From NCBI GenBank assembly GCA_049700435.1, contig JBNAVK010000002.1, forward strand, positions 13,005 to 77,004: a stretch of DNA of 64,000 nucleotides, given 5' to 3'. This DNA comes from JAVZLH01 sp049700435 (GTDB lineage Archaea; Thermoproteota; Bathyarchaeia; Bathyarchaeales; Bathycorpusculaceae). The notes under the pieces are model-generated. The model was not told where the DNA came from. It did not search any database and was given only the letters and a program-made list of their open reading frames with translations. The translations under genes were made by a program, and so were the position numbers. This document shows positions 60,606-64,000 of this stretch, piece after piece (position 1 is the stretch's first letter; the number at the start of each line of letters is the position of its first letter).

Positions 60606-61781
60606 TCAGTGTTTAAGTGCTTTTTCAGCGTTTTCAATTAATGTTTCTTTCTTATCTGCTGGTATTACCACGTTTGCAGCGTACTGGTGACCATCAGCCA
60701 TGCCAAACCCGCTAGACGCCTTTTCCAATAGATTTACAGCTCCGGGTAGCTCTCCTTTATCGATTAAGGACTGAATGGTTTTTGGCACCCGAACCGAAGC
60801 TTTAACAAACCTTTCCTTAAGCTTACCCCATCCCGGGATTTCCTGCGGCACATTTACGAAACCCAGAATGTACTTACTTGGTTTTATCAGTCGTGCTTGA
60901 AAAGCAAGGAAAGAGCAGAATTGTCCGATCACTTTTGTTCCCATTCCCGTGTACATGTTTTCTGCGTCAAACCATTGGATATGTTCAGTTTCTCTTAGTC
61001 CTTCGCGGTAAAGCCTAACCAAAACACGGCGGTTAGCCTCTTTACGCCTAGCCTCCAGAACAGTTATCTTCTCTTCTGTTTCCGCACTTATTCCGTTTAG
61101 GCAGGCCTCTATTCCCATTTCTGGTCCCCCCTCATAATAGCCCACTGCGCCCAGAATCTGAAGCTTAGAGAATAAGGCATCTAAGCGAGTTTTGAACTTT
61201 ATTATTTCAAAGTTTTTTCCCTTCTGTTGTACAATGCGGTTTTTTATGGCTTCTTCCAGCACCGCCTCATTCAGTCCGGAAAAGCCCTCTGGTATTTCGC
61301 AACTTCCCACCAAAGCCAAATAGCTTAAATCAAAATTGTTTTCATTTAGCGTTTTAGCAAACATGTAGCAGCATGTGGCTCCAGAGAAGTCTGTTTCGCC
61401 TCTGAAGCCATAATGTTCAAGGTTTAGGTCAAAAACTTTGGGGTCTTTAGCTGGTTTTGGGTCGTGGTGGTCTAATATAACGGTTAGGTTTCTTGCATTG
61501 TTTAGTTCGGATATTAAGTCTGCATGTGAAGAACCGATGTCTGTATAGAATATTGTCTGTCCAGTTTTTGAATGTAGTTGGGCGATTACTTCAGTGTAGA
61601 CCTTTTCCAAGCAAAACGTTCTAACCGTTATTCCTTCTCGCTCCAGCATTTTTTTCGTTATCGCGGCTGAGCATAAACCGTCAGCGTCGTCATGATGAAT
61701 TATGATGGCTTCTTTTGGGTTTTCAGCCTTCAGCTTTGTGACGGCTTCCTTCGCCTTGTTGTTGAAATCTTCCAACAGCAT
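60606..61781 (-). CDS. DHH family phosphoesterase (RecJ-like)
   Basis: This 391-residue DHH/DHHA1 protein is of the archaeal RecJ/GAN-like group. DHH metal motifs are IIHHDDADGLCSAAI, IFYTDIGSSHADLI and VILDHHDPKPAKD. The C-terminal DHHA1-like part has ASSGFGMADGHQYAANVVI. Likely an exonuclease or nano-RNase associated with replication or RNA decay. Activity and partner are not known. It is the middle gene of the HTH-CBS operon. Confidence 0.88.
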   Translation of the reverse strand: MLLEDFNNKAKEAVTKLKAENPKEAIIIHHDDADGLCSAAITKKMLEREGITVRTFCLEKVYTEVIAQLHSKTGQTIFYTDIGSSHADLISELNNARNLTVILDHHDPKPAKDPKVFDLNLEHYGFRGETDFSGATCCYMFAKTLNENNFDLSYLALVGSCEIPEGFSGLNEAVLEEAIKNRIVQQKGKNFEIIKFKTRLDALFSKLQILGAVGYYEGGPEMGIEACLNGISAETEEKITVLEARRKEANRRVLVRLYREGLRETEHIQWFDAENMYTGMGTKVIGQFCSFLAFQARLIKPSKYILGFVNVPQEIPGWGKLKERFVKASVRVPKTIQSLIDKGELPGAVNLLEKASSGFGMADGHQYAANVVIPADKKETLIENAEKALKH

Positions 61782-61796
61782 AAAACTCCCTTCCTT

Positions 61797-62333
61797 TCAA
61801 CTTATGATTTTAAGCAGATCTGAACGGGTTATTATCCCTACGATTTCCTTTCCCCTCGCAACCAAAACGCCTTGATTTCTCTCTAAAAGAGGGCGAACCG
61901 CTTCTATGCTTGTTTCCTCTTGGACTGTTGGTAGGGGCGGATCCATTACGTTTTTTGCTTTTTCACCGGCTAGGTTTGAGCGTAGGTTTCTGATGATGGT
62001 TTCCTCAGTTATTGTTCCAATCACTCGTTTTCCGCTTATTACTGGAACTTGTGAAATTGCATGTCGTACCATGACTTCGCTTATTTTGAGTATGGTGTCG
62101 TTTGGTCTTGCAAAAAGAACGCCCTTGGTCATTATGTCTTTACATCTTTTCTGCCTTTTCTTGGTTAAAACTTCTAGGATTTTGTTAACTGTCGACAGTC
62201 GGGGGTCAACTTTCCCCTGTTCCACCTTTGCAATGTGAGCTTGCGAAACGCCGATTAAATCCGCCAGTTTTTTCTGGGTTAATCCTGCTTCCATCCTCAG
62301 TTTTTTAAGCCATACTCCTGTTATCTGTTCCAA
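61797..62333 (-). CDS. HTH (XRE) regulator with tandem CBS domains
   Basis: This 178-residue protein combines an N-terminal XRE helix-turn-helix (GLTQKKLADLIGVSQAHIAK and VEQGKVDPRLSTVNKI) with a CBS pair (residues ~65-175: CKDIMTKGVLFARPNDTILK, ISQVPVISGKRVIGTI, EIVGIITRSDLLKII). CBS pairs bind adenosyl ligands, often AMP, ATP or SAM. The start is TTG at 62333, directly behind a GGTGG site inside an inverted repeat. It is divergent from methionine adenosyltransferase, so it may sense SAM and control that gene (inference). Confidence 0.9.
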   Translation of the reverse strand: MEQITGVWLKKLRMEAGLTQKKLADLIGVSQAHIAKVEQGKVDPRLSTVNKILEVLTKKRQKRCKDIMTKGVLFARPNDTILKISEVMVRHAISQVPVISGKRVIGTITEETIIRNLRSNLAGEKAKNVMDPPLPTVQEETSIEAVRPLLERNQGVLVARGKEIVGIITRSDLLKIIS

Positions 62334-62386
62334 AAATAACCACCAGTTATTTTCGTATACAATTTGATACAGTAAAATATATATTT
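62333..62386. promoter_or_regulatory. Divergent promoter region with two dyads between HTH-CBS gene and mat
   Basis: A perfect 8-bp inverted repeat, AAAATAAC (62333-62340) and GTTATTTT (62346-62353), has a five-base spacer. It overlaps the HTH-CBS gene start and contains its ribosome binding site on the minus strand. A second, imperfect dyad GTAT-NN-AATT-NN-ATAC lies at 62355-62370, upstream of the TATA box AAAATATATATTT (62374-62386) that serves the methionine adenosyltransferase gene. Together they look like operators of the adjacent regulator. Confidence 0.55.
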
Positions 62387-62426
62387 GTTGCTGTGCATAA
62401 ACCTTAAACTTTGCAGAGGAAAATCA

Positions 62427-63635
62427 ATGCGGAACATAATAGTTGAGGATTTGAAACAGACACCATTAGAAAAGCAGCGAATCGAAATCGTCGAGAGGAA
62501 GGGCTTGGGACATCCAGACTACATCTGCGACGCGGTGATGGACAGCATCTCCGTGCGCCTAAGCAAAGAATACTTGGACAGAGTGGGAACAATACTGCAC
62601 CATAACCTTGACAAGTCGCTTCTGGTGGCAGGTGAAGCTGAACCAAAATTTGGAGGCGGCGCAGTAAAACAGCCGATGCTTTTCGTTTTTGGCGACAGGG
62701 CAACAACGGAATTTGAAGGAGTGAAAATAGACATCAACGAAATAGCCGTAAACACAGCGAAAGAATGGTTTAAGAAAAACATGCGGTTCGTTGACCCGGA
62801 AAAACATGTAAGATACCAAGTTGAGCTAAAACCAGGCTCCGTTGGTCTCATGGACATATTCAAAAGGAAAGGAAAGGTTCTCGGCGCCAACGACACCTCG
62901 GCTGCTGTGGGCTATGCACCGATGACAAGAACAGAAAAGATAGTTTTAGAACTTGAAAGGTTCCTCAACTCCAAGGGATTCAAGAATCGTTTCCCCGAAT
63001 CTGGCGAAGACATAAAAGTAATGGGGTTCAGAAGCAACAACAACCTAAAATTGACGGTTGCTATGGCGTTCGTCGACCGCTTCATCAACAGTGAAGAAGA
63101 CTATTTTGAAAAAAAGGCGAAAATTCACGAGGAAATCCAGAAATTTGTTTTATCCAACACGGGCTTCGAAAAAATCGACATACAATTAAACACTCTTGAC
63201 GCGCCTGGAAGAGGCCTAGACGGTTTATACTTGACAGTTTTGGGTACAAGTGCAGACAGCGGCGACTCTGGACAAGTAGGCCGAGGGAACCGTGTGAACG
63301 GTCTAATATCGTTAAACAGACCTTTCTGTTCTGAGGCTGCGGCGGGTAAAAACCCGGTGAGTCATGTTGGGAAGATCTACAACGTTTTGACTTACAAGAT
63401 AGCCCAGCATGTTTATGACGAGGTGCCGGAGGTTGAGGAGGTTTACATTTGGCTTTTAAGCAAAATTGGCACTCCGATAGATCAGCCGACTGTGGCTGCG
63501 GCCCAAGTTGTAATGCGGGGTGACAACTCTCTGGAAAAGGTTAGACGCAAAATAGGCGAGGTTTTGGATTACGAGTTGGAGAATATAGAGAGTTTTTGCA
63601 TGGAGCTGGCTCAGGGAAAAATGCAGACATACTAA
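62427..63635 (+). CDS. mat: Archaeal S-adenosylmethionine synthetase
   Basis: This 402-residue archaeal-type methionine adenosyltransferase (AdoMetDC-unrelated, distinct from bacterial MetK) makes SAM from Met and ATP. Motifs: EIVERKGLGHPDYICDAVMD at the start, LLVAGEAEPKFGGG, GANDTSAAVGYAPMTRTEK, NTLDAPGRGLDGLYLTVLG, and DSGQVGRGNRVNGL. The start at 62427 gives family length. The longer frame from 62385 begins inside the TATA box. It is divergent from the HTH-CBS operon. Confidence 0.97.
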   Translation: MRNIIVEDLKQTPLEKQRIEIVERKGLGHPDYICDAVMDSISVRLSKEYLDRVGTILHHNLDKSLLVAGEAEPKFGGGAVKQPMLFVFGDRATTEFEGVKIDINEIAVNTAKEWFKKNMRFVDPEKHVRYQVELKPGSVGLMDIFKRKGKVLGANDTSAAVGYAPMTRTEKIVLELERFLNSKGFKNRFPESGEDIKVMGFRSNNNLKLTVAMAFVDRFINSEEDYFEKKAKIHEEIQKFVLSNTGFEKIDIQLNTLDAPGRGLDGLYLTVLGTSADSGDSGQVGRGNRVNGLISLNRPFCSEAAAGKNPVSHVGKIYNVLTYKIAQHVYDEVPEVEEVYIWLLSKIGTPIDQPTVAAAQVVMRGDNSLEKVRRKIGEVLDYELENIESFCMELAQGKMQTY

Positions 63636-63684
63636 AGGTATAAATGGGCTAATTGCTCTACTCGTAGGGAAAGGCGAAGCCAGA

Positions 63685-63945
63685 ATGTCTGAAGCGGCGG
63701 AGAAGCTTCCAATATCAGAATTTTACAAAGTTGTTGATTATGTTACCATTTTTAAAAGCGAAAAATGGTGGGAAGCAATAGTTATTTTTGAATCTTTTGG
63801 GAGGCGATCAATAGGCTTGTACCTTTGGCAGAGAAGGAATGGCGCTTGGAAAAGGAAACATAAGTTCAACATTAGAAATCTTGAGGAGTGGAATAAACTT
63901 AAAAGCGCAATAGAACAGCTTACCCCTAAACTTTTGTCAAAGTAG
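63685..63945 (+). CDS. Small hypothetical protein
   Basis: This 86-residue protein opens MSEAAEKLPISEFYKVVDYV, followed by WWEAIVIFESFGRRSIGLYLWQ-like beta strands and a charged helix. The core W-x-x-x-x-x-F-E-S-F-G-x-x-x-I-x-L-Y-x-W pattern suggests a small beta sheet. I do not recognise the family. A GTAGGGAAAGGCG segment precedes the start. It lies 49 bases after mat. After 63945 the window ends with A/T-rich DNA. Confidence 0.6.
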   Translation: MSEAAEKLPISEFYKVVDYVTIFKSEKWWEAIVIFESFGRRSIGLYLWQRRNGAWKRKHKFNIRNLEEWNKLKSAIEQLTPKLLSK

Positions 63946-64000
63946 TTTTTTCATATTTTAAATTCTTATTCGTAATTAGAATCCAAAATTGAATAATCTT

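Noticed and set aside
1..64000. tRNA, rRNA, CRISPR arrays, insertion sequences, prophage
   Set aside because: No cloverleaf-like intergenic sequence, spaced repeats, transposase or integrase reading frames were seen. All gaps are under 300 bp.

Overview
The window is a gene-dense archaeal chromosome segment with no rRNA, tRNA, transposon, prophage or CRISPR array that I can see. Archaeal markers are the family-D DNA polymerase large subunit, Alba, aIF5A, Sec61-beta, Rpb4 (RpoF), L21e, L10e, aEF1-beta, Cdc48, FEN1, Dph2, Pus10, TruD, Pth2, Trm5, NOB1, archaeal methionine adenosyltransferase and several archaea-only DUF families. The gene content and sequence flavour fit the Thermoproteota/TACK side, most likely a Bathyarchaeia-like lineage. 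That placement is inference. Many starts have TATA boxes about 25-30 bp upstream of a short leader and GGTGA-type ribosome binding sites, and GTG and TTG starts are common.

Layout. 1-5.5 kb: 3' part of polD large subunit, a small winged-helix gene, a glyA-DUF488-MazG minus-strand cluster, Sec61-beta and a probable Sm-like protein. 5.7-12.9 kb: a DUF2070 membrane protein, a four-gene 2-oxoacid:ferredoxin oxidoreductase operon (gamma-delta-alpha-beta), alba behind a dyad-flanked promoter, a class III aminotransferase and a GNAT. 12.9-20.3 kb (mostly minus strand): two moeA paralogues, NAD kinase-NOB1-PK_C cluster, aIF5A, an Hsp20/PAC2 pair and an intergenic box C/D sRNA. 20.4-31.9 kb (plus strand): an information-processing block (SRP54, Pus10, L21e, RpoF, DUF655, KsgA, HemK-like, dCTP deaminase/dUTPase-like, L10e, PEP synthase, Dph2, METTL5-like, UDG). 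31.9-38.5 kb: DUF72, regulator, EamA transporter, B3/B4 protein, PyrF, membrane pyrophosphatase and a 50-residue ribbon-helix-helix protein. 38.5-49.8 kb: GuaAb, acylphosphatase, RtcA, FAU-1, Trm5, DUF371, an HTH/S-layer-like/EF-hand protein and tandem MetE-like genes. 49.9-64 kb: GlmS, an interrupted pcm, FEN1, Zn-ribbon-aEF1B, Cdc48, geranylgeranyl reductase, Pth2-TruD and an HTH-CBS/DHH/DDAH-like operon divergent from methionine adenosyltransferase.

Most notable: pcm (protein-L-isoaspartate methyltransferase, 51901-52610) is interrupted by 32 nt. The flanks fold into a 3-4-3 bulge-helix-bulge, the substrate of the archaeal tRNA splicing endonuclease. Removing 52088-52119 by cutting after the second base of each bulge restores the frame exactly at the conserved S-A-P-H-M-V-A motif. 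This looks like a tRNA-type intron in a protein-coding gene. Other points of interest are the box C/D sRNA, two genes that seem to start on ATC or ATT, paired dyads between an HTH-CBS regulator and methionine adenosyltransferase, the alba promoter dyad, and a near-identical 46-bp repeat between the two AAA domains of Cdc48.
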